Source: Ulva prolifera
Lineage: Eukaryota; Chlorophyta; Ulvophyceae; Ulvales; Ulvaceae
Assembly (NCBI GenBank): GCA_023078555.1
Contig: CM041196.1
Location: 9,318,985-9,382,984 of the forward strand
Length of the DNA: 64,000 bases
Reading direction: 5' to 3'
Shown here piece after piece: positions 24,766 through 37,447 of this stretch. The notes below the pieces were generated by a model. The model made no database searches, was not told where the DNA came from, and was given only the letters and a program-made list of their open reading frames with translations. Numbering within the stretch: position 1 is the stretch's first letter; each line of letters opens with the position of its first letter. A program made the translations under genes and the position numbers.

Positions 24766-27700
24766 ATGTCTGACAACGGCTCTGCAGAGGCTACAGAGCT
24801 TCGAATCTTCGGTTCGCCCGTAGCGACGTCTTTCGTCAGCGGCTCTCGCGCCATTGACGTGCCCACTGCATCGGCCCAGCGATCGACTCTGATCACTGAT
24901 CTGCGCCAGAAAGCAGCTGCTGAAAATATCAGCGATGCTACGGTGCAACTTCCGCTGGCTATGGCGTTGTTCGAGGCGTGGCTGGCATGCGCCAACTCGA
25001 TATCGATCGCAGCGGAGACGAACAGCCCCCACGGGTTCGCCACTGCGCATGATGACGACACCCTGCTACGCGCACTCAAGGTATGTCCCTCTTCTAAGCC
25101 ATAGATCCTCTAATGCTGTTGCCGTCCCATTTGTATGAAAGCAGCCTGCGGAGAATCCCGGGTGGCACCGAGATCCTGTCACTCGCAACTTTGCTTTTCG
25201 CAGCTTGCCATGGCGTCGACACGCTGCACCGCCGTTGCGCGGAATCTCCACGCCAGCAGCACACATTCGCTCCATATATAAATTTAAAGCCATAATAGCA
25301 GCGCCAGCAATCCCGTGCGGGTGGCGCTCGGGCTCGTTACTTATGCTGCGCTAGGGGCTGACAACGCACTATTTCAAATGGCAACACGGGCAGCCAGTTC
25401 GGTAACTAAAATTTTCACATTACGTACAATCAACACCGCATCGCGACTACTTTCCACCGCTTCGTCTGCGTTCGCTTTCAGAGGCCGGAGGGAGCGCTGT
25501 GCTGCGACGCAGGTGCGACGACATGCGGATAGGCGCGGGCACGCAGTGTCGACCCCACGAGGCCTCGTTCTGCACGAGACGATGCGAGTGGCCACGCTGA
25601 CGCCCTGGCCCGATAAGAGCATGCATAACAGGGGCGTCCTGCGTGCATCATCAGGGCCCCCTGCGGCATGCATATCGTGTGAGCTGCCAGACCGTGCGGC
25701 ATTCGCATAGTACCCCTACCTGGGCCAGTCATTTTGATCTATACAATCCATCCCGCCAGAGACTTGGAAACCCCCGATTCCGTGTAGCCCCCCGCTGGGG
25801 CCCCTTCATCCCCTCCGAGACAGACGCACCACACCTCCGTGTTGTCCATGTACCACATGGACTGCAGCTGTGTCTTCCATGCATGTGCTTTGTCCAGCAT
25901 TGCATGCTGGACATGTGGAAGTGCAACTTCCAAATGATGTCATGATCTGCTGAGATGCAAGGCTCACACCTGACCCAGATTTGTGTGTGTACCTGCAAGG
26001 TCTATCTATCTGCCTGCTGCTGGTGACCCAAAACTGCCTCAGGCACCTTGCAACTCTTGCAGTTGCCCTCGGCACAATGCATGAGTAACCTGAGCTTGCA
26101 CCATGTGCATGGTCCGCAGCCGCGCTGGCATGGCATGAACACATGAATCATCTCAAGCATCACACCTGGTGACTGGGCTGCCTGGCTTGTGCTTCTGTTT
26201 CATCCAACACTCAGCTTCGTCGTGATGTGCTGTGCAGGCTTCTGTGTTTCTCGGTGATGGAGCAACTGTGGCACTGACGATCGAAGCGCTGGGCGAGGCG
26301 GTGATTGGTTCGACCACTGAGCCGCCGACCCGAGCCCAGAGCACCAGAGCCCGGAAGGTATGTTACATGCATGTCGCATGCGTGCCCCTTGCATACGGGC
26401 CACAATGGGTCCACCTCAGATACTAGGGCCTTTTGAAATTCCCTCCATCAGTGGACCAGCAACATTGTCTAGTGTCTAGGTGGTGATCGTGCGGGAAAGG
26501 CTGGCACAGATGTGTCTTCAAAGCCACCCAAATTTGGTCAACCTGAGACAGATGCTGGTGACAGGCCTGATGCCTGAGCCCATGTCCGTCACACTCGCAT
26601 GTCTTCCTGTGCATATGATTAGTACTGGAGTGGTATCCTTGGCATGACTCTGAGGACAAGTCATGCGCATGTCATGTTGGGTGCCCTTGAGGCCGCATCA
26701 GCCTCAGGAGATGGCCCAGTCACCATACACTGTGTGCTTGGCAATGCCAGAGTTTGCATGTCACCTGTCACCATGCTCCAGGAGCAGTCCTCCAGGGTTT
26801 GTCAGTTTTATCGGCAGTGCTCCCCCAGCAAGTATGGGCGCATTGTACTTTTTGATTCCAACACCCAAGCATATTGGTGCTTGTGGCAACCCAGTGGTAC
26901 AGCGATCGTATCACTCAATTGCCACAGTGCTGCATGCAAACCCGGACTGCCTGCAGGCATCAGCTGATGCCTGCTGCCTGCTTCGCTCCGCTGTGAATCT
27001 TTCGTCATCTGACCCCTAGACTGCACCCACCACAGCTGCCGCGTTTGTCGCCATTTTCACTGTTTCTGCAGATTGTGAATGAGGCGCCTCCGACCACTAT
27101 GCCGCCCATCCTCTCCTCCCTCCGTGAGCGCCACCTCGGCGACGACAACGGCCAGGCCTGCATCGAGCGCCTCATGCGGCTGCTCCCCCGCAGCCTGCAC
27201 CCCGCCATCGTGCAAGCCTGCTTCGCGTCCCCCACCGACGGCAACCGCTGCGTCATCGACGTGGAGGACCCGGACCGCCAGAAGCGCACGCCGTGCCCAG
27301 CGTGCCGGGGCCGGCCCGGCAGCCTACAGGGCAACGGCACCCTGCCGCAGTGCACGTGTGCGCCGCCGACGTTCCTGCTGCTCGCGGCGGCTGCGCCGCT
27401 GGCCGGGGGGAGCCTGGATGACGGCCCGCAACCCCGCGCCGCGGCCGACGGCGGCTTTGGCAAGGGGACGGTCACCCGCGGAAGAGCGCCGGTGGTGGCG
27501 CCGGCGAATGGTGTGCGGAGGGAGCCGCTGCGGAGCTCCTCGAGGGGCGTGAATGGCGGGATGAATGGGGGGGTCAACGGGGGCAGGAAGGGGGGCCTGA
27601 ACGGGGGCAGGAATGGGGGCATGAACGGGGGCAGGAATGGGGGCATGAATGGGGTCAAGAACGGGACCATGAACGGTGTCAAGAACGGGGCCACAAACGG

Positions 27701-29216
27701 GGGGAAGAATGGGGCCACAAACGGGGGGAAGAATGGGGCCACAAATGGGGGGAAGAATGGGGCAACCAACGGAGGTTTTAAAACTCTTGATGACACCACG
27801 TCCAGCAGCGAGGGAGAGACGGAGAAGCGTGAGTGGCGGCTCCGCGGCGGCAACATGACAGCGCTCGAGCTGCACATGCGCCGATGCATGCCGGTGGAGC
27901 CCCTACGCTGGGCGTCCGCGCTGGGCGCGCTGAGCACGCTACGCTTTCTGCACATCACCATGCATAGCGCGGTGAACGCTGTACGGTGTCTACCGGCGGC
28001 CGCAGCAGCCCTGGCAAAGCTGCCGGAGTTTGAGGGGCTGCGGGTTGACTACTGCCTGAAGGACATGCGTACCGGCGGCACCGGCCCTGGCACGCTGGAC
28101 ACATGCATCACCTCAAAGAATACCCTAGAACTGCTGTCCGCCATCTCCGCGATGCCGCGGCTGTCATCGCTGGATCTGCGGGACTGCTTCCAGTTCTCCG
28201 GGGCCCCAGACTCTGCGCGCCGCGGTGGCGCCGGCCGCGGCGCGGCCGGCCGCGCCGCCGGCCGGCGCTCCGTCACTGCCGGCCGGCCGCGGCCGGGCAG
28301 CACGCCCGGGCCGGAGGAGGTCATCTCGCAGCTGACTCAGCTGTCCGCACTGACGCACCTCACGCTCCACGCCGCGGTCAGCACCGGGCGGTGGACGGGC
28401 GCATTCGCGCGCGCCGTGAAGCAGCTGCCCGCGCTGCAGGAGCTGGAGGTGGTGGCGACCATACGCGTGCAGCCGATCGAGGACGTTGCTGCGTCAGATG
28501 ACGCCGGAGAGTTCATGGTTGAGCTCGTGGCCGGGCCGGGCATGCCGGCACTGAAGCGCCTCGACTGCTCGATCCGCAAGCGCCGCTACGTCGGCGGCTC
28601 GCACATCGCGCGCATGCATGAGCGCATGCGCGCCGACAACCTCGAACTCCTCGACCGCCTGACCGACCTCAGCTTCGGCAACGCTGAGGTGCCGTACCCT
28701 AAAGAGGCCGTCGTCTCGCTCGCCGCCGACCTCCCGGCGCTGCGAAGCCTGAACCTCAACAGCGCCTCCGGCTACCTGCGCACGTACGGCAACGAGTGCC
28801 TGCACTGGCCGCCGGAGCGCGTCACGGACCTCACCGCCGCGAGCGCGGTCGGCGAGACGACTGACGAGGGCGCCGCGCGGGTGCCGCGCACCGGCGTGCT
28901 GGCTGTGCTACGCGCCCTGGTCGCGCCCACTGGGCAGCACGCTTTGCAGCGGCTGGACGTCGGCAACAACGTGGAAGTCCAGGCGCACTCTGCGGCGGAG
29001 TTCGCGGCCCTGCTGCGCAGATTTGTGGGTCTGGAGGAGCTCGCGATGTGCGGGCTGGGGCTTGGGGTGGACGGGCTGAAGGAGGTGGCGGGGGCGCTGG
29101 CGGCGCTGCCGCGGCTGCGCAGCCTCGATGCGCGCGAGAACGTCGACGAAGCGGCGCGGGCAGCTCTGCCGGCGGTGTTCTCTGGCCTGAGGCAGCTCAC
29201 GGCCCTGCAGTTCTAA
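24766..29216 (+). CDS. Copy G: Skp1/BTB-like-LRR protein with an Asn-Gly repeat insert
   Basis: Plus-strand exons 24766-25080, 26238-26357 and 27072-29216, with GT-AG phase-0 introns of 1157 and 714 bp. Predicted protein 859 aa, the longest copy. Exon 1 (105 codons) has VPTASAQRSTLITDLRQ and VQLPLAMALFEAWLAC and ends LLRALK. Exon 2 (40 codons) begins ASVFLGDGATVALTIEAL. Exon 3 begins IVNEAPPTTMPPILSSL, then LMRLLPRSLHPAIVQACF and LLLAAAAPLAGG. It then has a low-complexity insert of about 75 residues built from NGG, NGV and NGAT units, which no sister copy has. Leucine-rich repeats follow, ending LRQLTALQF. A Cys pair, PCPACRG, lies before the insert. Confidence 0.8.
27545..27777 (+). repeat. 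In-frame minisatellite coding Asn-Gly repeats
   Basis: Short units of the form aacggggg(c/g)(a/c)agaatgggg(g/c)c repeat through about 230 bp inside exon 3 of copy G and stay in frame. The later part is nearly regular, with 24-bp periods. It probably makes a flexible linker whose length can change by slippage. Confidence 0.85.
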
Positions 29217-31312
29217 AATGGTCGACGTTCATCCAAAGGTATGTGGTTGTGAGATGCACGTGTTGTTCTCCAGGACTGGAACTGTTTCCGGCCGCGGTTC
29301 TTGTGCGCGAGGATCTGGGGCAGTATGTGGTTGCCGAGCCTGCGAGAAAGGTTTGTCGCCTCTGTGCGGTGTTGGCAATCTCACCCTCGCAGTCTGTCGG
29401 CCGAGACCCGCAGCAGCCACGCAACTTGCGCACAGTCATGCTTGAATCACATTGCATTAAATTCCCAGCACTGTTGTGAAATGCTTTGCGCGGTTCGGCG
29501 TGTGCTTGATATGAGGCTGTCAATCGCCCTATTGGAGAACCCTCTAGACAGCTATGCTGCATGCAGGTTACAGGCATACATTTCAAGTGGCAGCCGCGCC
29601 ACGCGGTAGAACTCGCCCTTTGGGGCAAGCGCGTGTGTTCAGGATGCTCCGCTTTCAAAGCAAGCTGTGATTTGGAAGCGACAATCTACGAATAGAAGCT
29701 GCTGCACCTCGGAACGAAGTCGCCAGGAAACTGCGTACGCATGCTGCCATGACCATACCGATAGCAGCATCCTGTTACGGCCTTGATCAACTGCCGTTGT
29801 CCCTCGCGACAGTGCGTGATGAATTGCTCACGCCACGGCGGCCCTTCGCCGTTGTCCCTCCCAGCAGAGTCGCTGGTGCCATGGTGGCCGCACCAAGCTC
29901 TCAGCATCTGTGAATGCTTATCCAGATATAGATATACAAGTATCAGCGATCTATGTCGAGCGTGGAGGCGTACTGTGCCATTCAAAATCTTTTTTTCATC
30001 TACAGCTGCGCAAGCCAGCACGGCGTCCAGCAGTCCAGAGATCTGCAGGACCCCCAGGTCTGCGCTACGATTCTCAACAATTCAAGTTGACAGCAACAAT
30101 CTCATATTTTTGTGCAACGCAAGTCTGCTGCTTCGGCTGCTTCAGAGCAGGGCAGTCGGTACTTGGGCCATGGCTACTGAATGAGAAGCCCACAAGGCCT
30201 TGCAAGGGGGGAGGGGGGGAGTTGTGTCCACAGGGGGATTCGGAGGGGTCGATGTGTACATTATTCGACAATCGGGTGATGTTTCCTACGGGATGCTTGT
30301 GCACAGTTGACCATGCACATGCAGAATGTGCACTTGATGTTGCCACGGTGATGCTTCCATGGTTTTTTTATTTTGATGGTTCGCTGGGTATGAGCCCTGC
30401 CGTGATGACTCGGGGAATAAGGAATGCACTTTGCAAGTGAGCCCGATGACCCAGCACAGCCCGTTGCCGCGAATATGGCCACGTCTTGTGGCTCTGGCCG
30501 GCACAACGGAGATACGTACTGTGCCTGGCAGGGCCGCTGATGAGGGCTACACATATTGTGTTTCATGCGTTTGAAGTTGGAGAGGCCTGCGCGTGTCGTC
30601 GACAGGGAAACGTAGTTGTATCAGATCTAGACATGTTTCGTGAACACTAGGTGCCCGGCAACACATTACTCGATGATGACGGCATACTTTATCCTTTACT
30701 TGTTTTATTATCACATATCATTCAGTGATTGTTGTAAGTGTCATAGGCGTTGGAGTCATGCACAGGAGCGTGGTGTGGGTGAAGGATTCAGGCAAAACAT
30801 AAGACATTATTCCCTTCCCTGGCATCGGCACTGATGCATGCAGGTCAGTGGCAGCAGAAATGAACAGCAGATGGTAGCAGTGACAAAAAAAGTGGCTTCA
30901 TGCCGCAACACTTGCGTGCGTTGCAGAGGTGCAGGAGGGTGGCACAGGCACGGTGGAGCGCTCCAGGCGACTCTGAACATGCATACTACGCAGGGCATTG
31001 CACAGCAACCACTGGTGGACATGTCGGCAGGATTTTGAGACATCGGCATCCTGATCACCTCAAGATGTAGACCCTCGCAGAATGTCATTCGGCGGCTTGT
31101 CTTGGTACACTGAGAATTAGCTCATGTGTATGGCTTGTGCACACCGAGTATGGACTGCATACACAGAGTTCGCATGGCACAACTGTGTGCATCACTCTGA
31201 GAGCACACACATAAATGGCATGACCACACTGATTTTCACACCGTTGTTCCCATACTCATGACAAGAACCACAGACACACTCAGAAGCACAGCTTCACCAG
31301 CCCGTGTTGGAC

Positions 31313-31314
<2 letters not shown>

Positions 31315-31347
<33 letters not shown>
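31315..31347 (+). repeat. Run of 33 C residues
   Basis: An uninterrupted C homopolymer, so the G-rich strand is the minus strand. It lies in non-coding DNA. Its exact length is uncertain in any sequencing method. Confidence 0.9.
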
Positions 31348-31349
<2 letters not shown>

Positions 31350-31592
31350 CCCCACTCAAATGCACTCAGCTCCAGGCTCTGCGGGAGCGAACGTCCGCTG
31401 TCACCACTCTGCATGCCGCAGCGGGGAAAGTCACGAGCTGCGAGGGGAACAGATCAATATTTGTCAAACCGCGCGCCACTCGTCACCCGGCCGCAACTCG
31501 CAAATCGCAGGGACATTCAGCATGTGCATCAGACACGCGCATCACACATGTACAGCAGCGAGCATGAATTGTATGCTGCAGCAGGCACAGGA

Positions 31593-31710
31593 GGCCACAC
31601 CAGTGTTGGGTCGCTTTGCAGCATTTCCAGGACTGCCACCCCGAAATTAGATCTGAACATTCGGAATTGTTCTATGTGATCGGGGCCGATGACCCGACAC
31701 TGGGCCACAC
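31593..31710 (+). mobile_element. 102-bp hAT-like MITE, copy 3, with 8-bp target duplication
   Basis: The element (31601-31702) starts cagtgttgggtc and ends gacccgacactg. It is flanked on both sides by an exact ggccacac (31593-31600 and 31703-31710). An 8-bp target duplication and ends beginning CAGTG are typical of the hAT superfamily. It has no coding capacity, so it would have been moved by a transposase encoded elsewhere. Confidence 0.88.
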
Positions 31711-33617
31711 CACGGCGATGCCATGGGGGGAGGCGGGTTCTGTCGCACCAGTGGCTGCAGCATGTCCATCAGTCTAGCGGCCGGGGCGCCACCGTGAGGC
31801 GGATACGTGAGCGGGGCTGTGGCGAACAAGCATGGCTTGGGGGTGCCAGAGACCTGGCAGCGCCACCCATATCTCAGACATGCGAGCCGCATTGGTGCCA
31901 AATGCAAGCAGGCCCACTACGGTGCGGTTTTGCAACAGCTCACGCCGCCATCGCGCCCACGTGCACTGCGCACGCTATGCGTTTGAGCCCCTCAATTTGA
32001 ATTCGTGTCGAATGAACACAAAAACCGGGATACCGAAGCCGCCGTGGAGTGGATATGTAGAGACGAGACACGCACCCCGGAGCTCAGGTGAACTGTGTGG
32101 TGGTGATGTGATCCAATGCTCGCAGCTCCGAGACGCGGGTGTCCTGTGAGAGGAGGCGATATGGCAGCAGGATGAAGCGGGGCTCACGCTGACCTTGCAG
32201 TGGCGTTTCAGGCTGGCCAAGATGGCAGCCCGCCTGAGGCTGGCGGGCCGCAGGCGCTTCCGTATCCTGCACGCACAGTCCTCAGTAAAACAGAGTTTCC
32301 AGGCGGGCATCATGACGACTGATTAGTTGGTGTGGTGTCATCCTCGCAACTGCTGCCTGTGATAGTCAGTGACAGCGGTAGATGAAGTCCTGTTCACTTG
32401 GAGAGACTGTCAGCCAGAGTGCAGGCCCAGAGTAGATATTGCGGACCTCGTCATCTAGAGCTTCTTTGCTTTCTTCGAAGGTTTGGTTGACCAAGTCTTA
32501 GCCGAGTAGGAAGTCCTCAAGGGGAAGCAATACCACCTCTCCCTTGCCGTTCATCATGGTCATTGGCCTGCAAGGCACTGTCAGATGCACACCACCAAAG
32601 CGTGACATTCAAAGATCGTACGCGTGCTTGCAGACTTGAGCAGTGCCAATAAGTATGCTCGTGGTCTTTCACGCAGGCCACCATGGCAGGACATGGCTGT
32701 TGTCATTGAGCTTCGGAGCGGTCAAGACTCTGAACACCACATGGGCATTGCCCTAATCCGTGATGTACCCGGCTGTTTGTCTGAAAGTTCCACAACAGAT
32801 GTGTATGAGTAAGCTACCGCAGTCTCTTGTTCGGGCTGGCGCACACGGACTTAGGACGGTCACGAGCGACATGACCCACCGTCAGCTTGCGGCAAAGCGG
32901 CGAGGAGAGCTGGCATTCCGACATTGCAGGCATGCAGGCTTACCTTTTTGTGGACGGTCGCATTCTTGTTACGTTGCAGAGTCCACGCCAAGTTCGGCGT
33001 TGTCAACATTGAGAACGCCGCATGAAAGCCACGCCTGGCATGATGAGTGAAGGTGCAAACTCTTCTCACTTTTCGAATTTTCTGCTGCTCGCAAGCGAGA
33101 ATTAGTCAGTATCGCTGGGAAGGCAATCATGGCACGCTGACAGCATGGCCCGCCTGCACTCAAGCAGCTGCACGCTCCGTCCGAAGCAGTGCGAGTGCAG
33201 CAGCCACTTCCGTGGGGCTCCACATGCACTGTTTCACAATTGAAATGGACTTGACGGACGAGGATGCACAGCACCTTGAACGCTCAGCCGGTCAGAATTG
33301 GAAGCAGCGTGATCAATTGCAATTGGGTGCAGAAGCCAGGACGCGTATCAGCTAGAGTCACACTAAGGTGACACGTTTTCCTGCGTAAATTTCGACTGGA
33401 ACGGGTTGTGTCCCGGCTGTCGATGCGCACCACGCCATGCATCATTGTCGGTGTGATGCTGAGAGATGTGCTGTGCATTCAGAGTGGGAATCTGGCGTTC
33501 TCGCCATACTGTGCCGAATACATAATCGTCAGGCTACATCTGGAGACACCACCACCGTACTTGGCGGATGGTCTCATGTAGTGGAGCTGGTGGCAGTGTC
33601 GCTCGATCCCGTTGACA

Positions 33618-36600
33618 ATGTCGTTCGAGTCCTGGGCTGGCCACGCTGAGTCGCCCGTGCGGTGCCAACTACCGTCATGTGGCCATGTACTTTGTATATC
33701 GGATCCAAGTGTCTCAGGCTTTGAATGTCCTACCTGCGGAGCCGTGCAGCCTTCGCAGAGCGGCCTTGCGAGCCGGGACTACGTCCCAACAGCCAATTTG
33801 ACGTGGCAAGGGGCAACATGCGAGAGAATAAATGTTCTAGACCACGCATGCATAGACCTGGTGCGACACGATGCTTTCTATGTGCAGCTTTGCACCATGG
33901 TGCCCAAATGTCAACCATCCCGCACGGACATAGAGCACACGCAGAGGCCACGCTGAACTTTGCACACATAGGAAAAAGCACATATTCGGTACATTTAAAC
34001 AAAAGAGCTGCTTGTATTTGTGCCAAGTCCTCGTGGGCGCATTCCGCGTGAGGCACGATTCGGCCGTTGTGGTGAGCAATACGACCTCTGCTCAACAACA
34101 GATCCGCGATGTGAGATAAATACAGCGTCAGAACGGCAGGTTGCAACGCAGAAAAATCGGTATAGGACTATGTCACATCCTCGTCACACCGCAGCCGTGA
34201 TCTCACGCTGCGAGACTGTCCACGCTCAGCGCTGTGTGCTTGCCACCAAGTACCGCCTTCTTGCTGCTTTGCCAGGCAGGGCCGGATCGTCAAAGTGCAA
34301 TGATTGCAGAGCAACATCAGTATCTCAGCCGTCGAGGAGCTTGTGGCAGCTCTCTGCTCCCCAAAGGTGCACCGGCTGCACCTCCCCACGACGCCCCTCC
34401 AAACCCAATCCCCGCTGCCGGCGCCAAACAGGAATTCATTTGCCGTGTGGCGGGCAGCCACCACAGGCTGCGCTGTGCACGCTGGCACGATTGAGCTGCC
34501 GGAGGCGGGGCTGCTGCTGCTGGCTGGCCGCGGTGTACACTTCAACGGCACCACCTTCACTGGTCCGTGCCCACGCCAAACTGGAAACTTGCATGGACCG
34601 AAAGTAGCTCAACGGTCGCCGATATCATACTTGTGTCACTGACAAGTTGCCAGTGTCCCTGTGGGCATGGCTGCTTTACGATGCATACAATCTGACGTCA
34701 GGTACCAATGCAATCGTCTAGAAATCTGCATGCCGTCGCCCGGAATGTGCACAGCCGTTATGCCGCACTATGCATGGGTCATGCAGTACATACCAGGTAG
34801 TACATCCTGCTACGGGGGCGCCGAATAGTGCATGCATGCTGCAGGGGGCGTCATCATGTGTGCCGGGCCGCATTTCTCCGGAACCTTCCAGAACTGCACC
34901 TTCCGCTCGACCGCGGTGTATGCCGTGCACGGCGCGGCCGTCACCCTCCGCGGCAGCACCTTCCTCCACACCCACCTCGGCCTCACGCTCAGCGGCGAGG
35001 CCACCTCAGCCACCCTCACTGGCTGCACGTTCCGCGGCTGCCGCACCAGCATCGTCGTCGAGGCGGGCGCGGCCGTCGCACTGAGCAGCTGCCTGATCCT
35101 GGAGACCGAATGCGCGATCACGGTCAATGAAGACGGCAGCCACGCGGCGCTGGAGAACTGCGATGCGCGAGGGGGTTTGCCCAACGAGCATGCCTCCGGG
35201 GTGGCTGTGCGCCACGGCACAACCACCCTGCGCACTTGCACCCTGGAGAACTTCTACACCGCGGTGTATGCCGACGGCGGCACGGTGGAGCTGCGGGGGG
35301 TGCAGATCGTGGGTAGTGTTCAGGGGGTGTTCATGCGCCGCCGCGCTCGCGCGCTCGTGCGCGAATGCGACGTCCGGATGTTCGGCCCGCAAGGGGCCGA
35401 GGGGTGCATGGCGTTTGGCACCGCCGCCAACGAGGGCCGCGTGTGCATGCAGCTGGAGCGCTGCGCCGTGCGCGACTGCGTGGCCGTGGCGCGTGCGCTC
35501 GCGGTCGACGACGGCAGCGCAGTGTCCGCGACCCTGTGCCGCTTCTCGTGCCGCACCAATGTCGCGGCGGTCGGGGCCGGCGGCGGCGGGGGCCGTGCCA
35601 CGCTTGCGCACTGCGCCGGCGACAGCTCGAAGCTGTGCCTGTCGGTCACCTCCCCGACTGCGAGGCTGCGGCTGAAGGGTGGGCGCTACGATGGCAGCAC
35701 GTGTGTGTGCGCCGCCCGACAGGGTGCGCAGCTCACAGCCGCGGACTGCAAGTTTCACGCCTACGACTTTCCGTGGGAACACGCCGGAGTGGATGCCGAT
35801 GCCGGCGAGTTTCCAGGGGTGGTGGTGGTCGAGGGCGGTGCACAGGCGCGCCTCCACGGCTGCAGTGTCCACGGCGGCGCGACCGGCGTGCTTGCGTGGG
35901 AGGCGGACGTCTCTGCGGTGAACACGCGCATCTGCGACGTGCAGACGACGTTGGCGCCGGCTCCAGGCAGCATGTGGGCTGGCGATGACAAGTTTGGTGA
36001 CAAGGGTGGGGCAGGGTTCATGTGTGTGGGCAGCCGGCTGACGGTGCGCGGCGGCAGCGTGCGCCGCTGCGTCGTGGGGATTGAGGCGGAACACAGGCCA
36101 TCGTATCCGAGCTCTTTGACGGTAGACCGTGTTGAGTTCACCGACTGTGCGTCAGGAGTCGATTGTGCGCTTGCGGGCCGGGCGGACGTGGCGCACTGCG
36201 TGTTCCGGGGGCTGCAGGGCGAGCGGGGTGGGGCACCGGGCCTGGCGGTGTTGCGGGAGGCGGCGGAGCGACGGCACCGCGGGCGGGGCGAAGCCGGCAT
36301 CTCCTTCCACTGCCTGCATGCATCGGTGGAGCACTGCTCTGTCTCGGGGTTCTCTGCGGGGGTCGTCGTCGCGCTCGCCGACGCAGAGGTGAGCGTTCGG
36401 CACTGCGATGTCACACTGCCAGCCGCGGGCGTCAGAGGCGTTGGCGCGGTTGTGAACGGGAACGTGGCAATCGAGGACTGCAAGTTTCAATCCTTCGGAA
36501 GCACAGATGCGCGCAGCGTTGCCGTAGCCGGGTCGGCGACGTGCACCGTCCGCCGCTGCAGTTTCCGAGGCGCGGCGCTGTCCGTGATAGACGCGCAAGG

Positions 36601-37447
36601 GGAGTCTTCCGTCACCGTCGTGGACTCCACTATCGCCGGCCCCTGCAGCCATGGCTTGGGGGTTCATGACCGGGCCCAAATCGCGGCCCAGGACTGCCGC
36701 ATCACCGACGCAGAGTTCGCCGTGGATGTTACCGCATGCGGTGGCGTGTTCACAGCGAAGCGCGTCACAATGCAGGCGAGCATTGCCAACGTGAGCGTGC
36801 CTCCAGCGCCGCGGCATCGGGGCCGCCGCACTGTGGTGAAGGTCGTCGACTCGGAGCTCAGAGACGCTGCGACAGGGGTCTGGGCCGCCGATGCCGTGGC
36901 GGACGTCGCGATTCTTCGCTGCAGCATCGCCGCATCCGAAACCGGGGTGTCCGTTGCGGGCCCCGTCCAAGCCCGCATCAAGGGCGGCAGCATCTCCGGG
37001 GGTGACACCGGCGTCATTATCGGCGCAGTCGTGGATGCCGGGCCGGCCCCGTGTGTGGTCTGCGGGCTGCAAGGGCAGGCCGCGATACAAGCAGGCGCTA
37101 TGGCGGCGATGGCGCCGCGTAGCGCCGTCAAGCCGGCGCAGTGCACGCATGAGGGCGCGGTTGTGCGCATGACGATGGCCGACTGTGAGGTCGCGCGGTG
37201 TGCCACCGGGGTGCATTCGCACCTCCTCGGCCGCCTCGCGGCGTCCGGGGTGACCGCGCGGGACTGCGGCCGCGGGTTCTGGATGTACATGTACGCTGGC
37301 TTCTGCAGCTTTGAGCGCTGCAGAGCGATCGGGTGCCGGCTGGGTGCCGGGGAGTTGGACCAGCGCGCGTTGGTCAGCATGGATGACATGCATGAGGATC
37401 CGGTCAGTGCGACGCGGATCCCAGGGGTGGAGGTGGTGCCGATATGA
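33618..37447 (+). CDS. RING-like Cys/His motif plus right-handed beta-helix protein, gene 1
   Basis: Plus-strand exons 33618-33860 (243 bp), 34310-34562 (253 bp) and 34845-37447. The GT-AG introns are 449 and 282 bp, phases 0 and 1, and the frame stays open throughout. Predicted protein 1032 aa. Exon 1 starts MSFESWAGHAESPV and carries CQLPSCGHVLC, then CPTCG, then DYVPTANLTW. This resembles the second half of a RING or U-box, but the first Cys pair is absent. Exon 2 starts the beta-helix (GRGVHFNGTTFTG). Exon 3 has some thirty short turns with the pattern C.(F/V)...(A/G).V....A.(A/V).L..C, as in pectate-lyase-like and FBXO11-type beta-helices. Near the C-terminus lies APCVVCG, with a later CTHEGA. 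No signal peptide is seen, so an intracellular binding role is likely. The start and exon sizes match gene 2. Confidence 0.85.

Larger units (their letters stand above)
29217..33617. other. Long intergenic stretch with no supportable gene
   Basis: Apart from the C33 run at 31315 and the MITE at 31601, I could support nothing in these 4.4 kb. Several 70-130 codon frames exist (for example 31975-32313 minus and 32624-32812 plus), but none has a motif, a partner exon or family similarity. A decayed gene is possible at 32400-32600. Confidence 0.45.

Noticed and set aside
31975-32313. Minus-strand frame of 112 codons
   Set aside because: It has no family motif and no linked exons; it could be a relic, but nothing supports a call.
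35006-36094. Long minus-strand frames opposite beta-helix gene 1 (also 36152-37456)
   Set aside because: They are His/Arg/Pro-rich mirror frames of the beta-helix coding sequence, with no motif and no splice partners.
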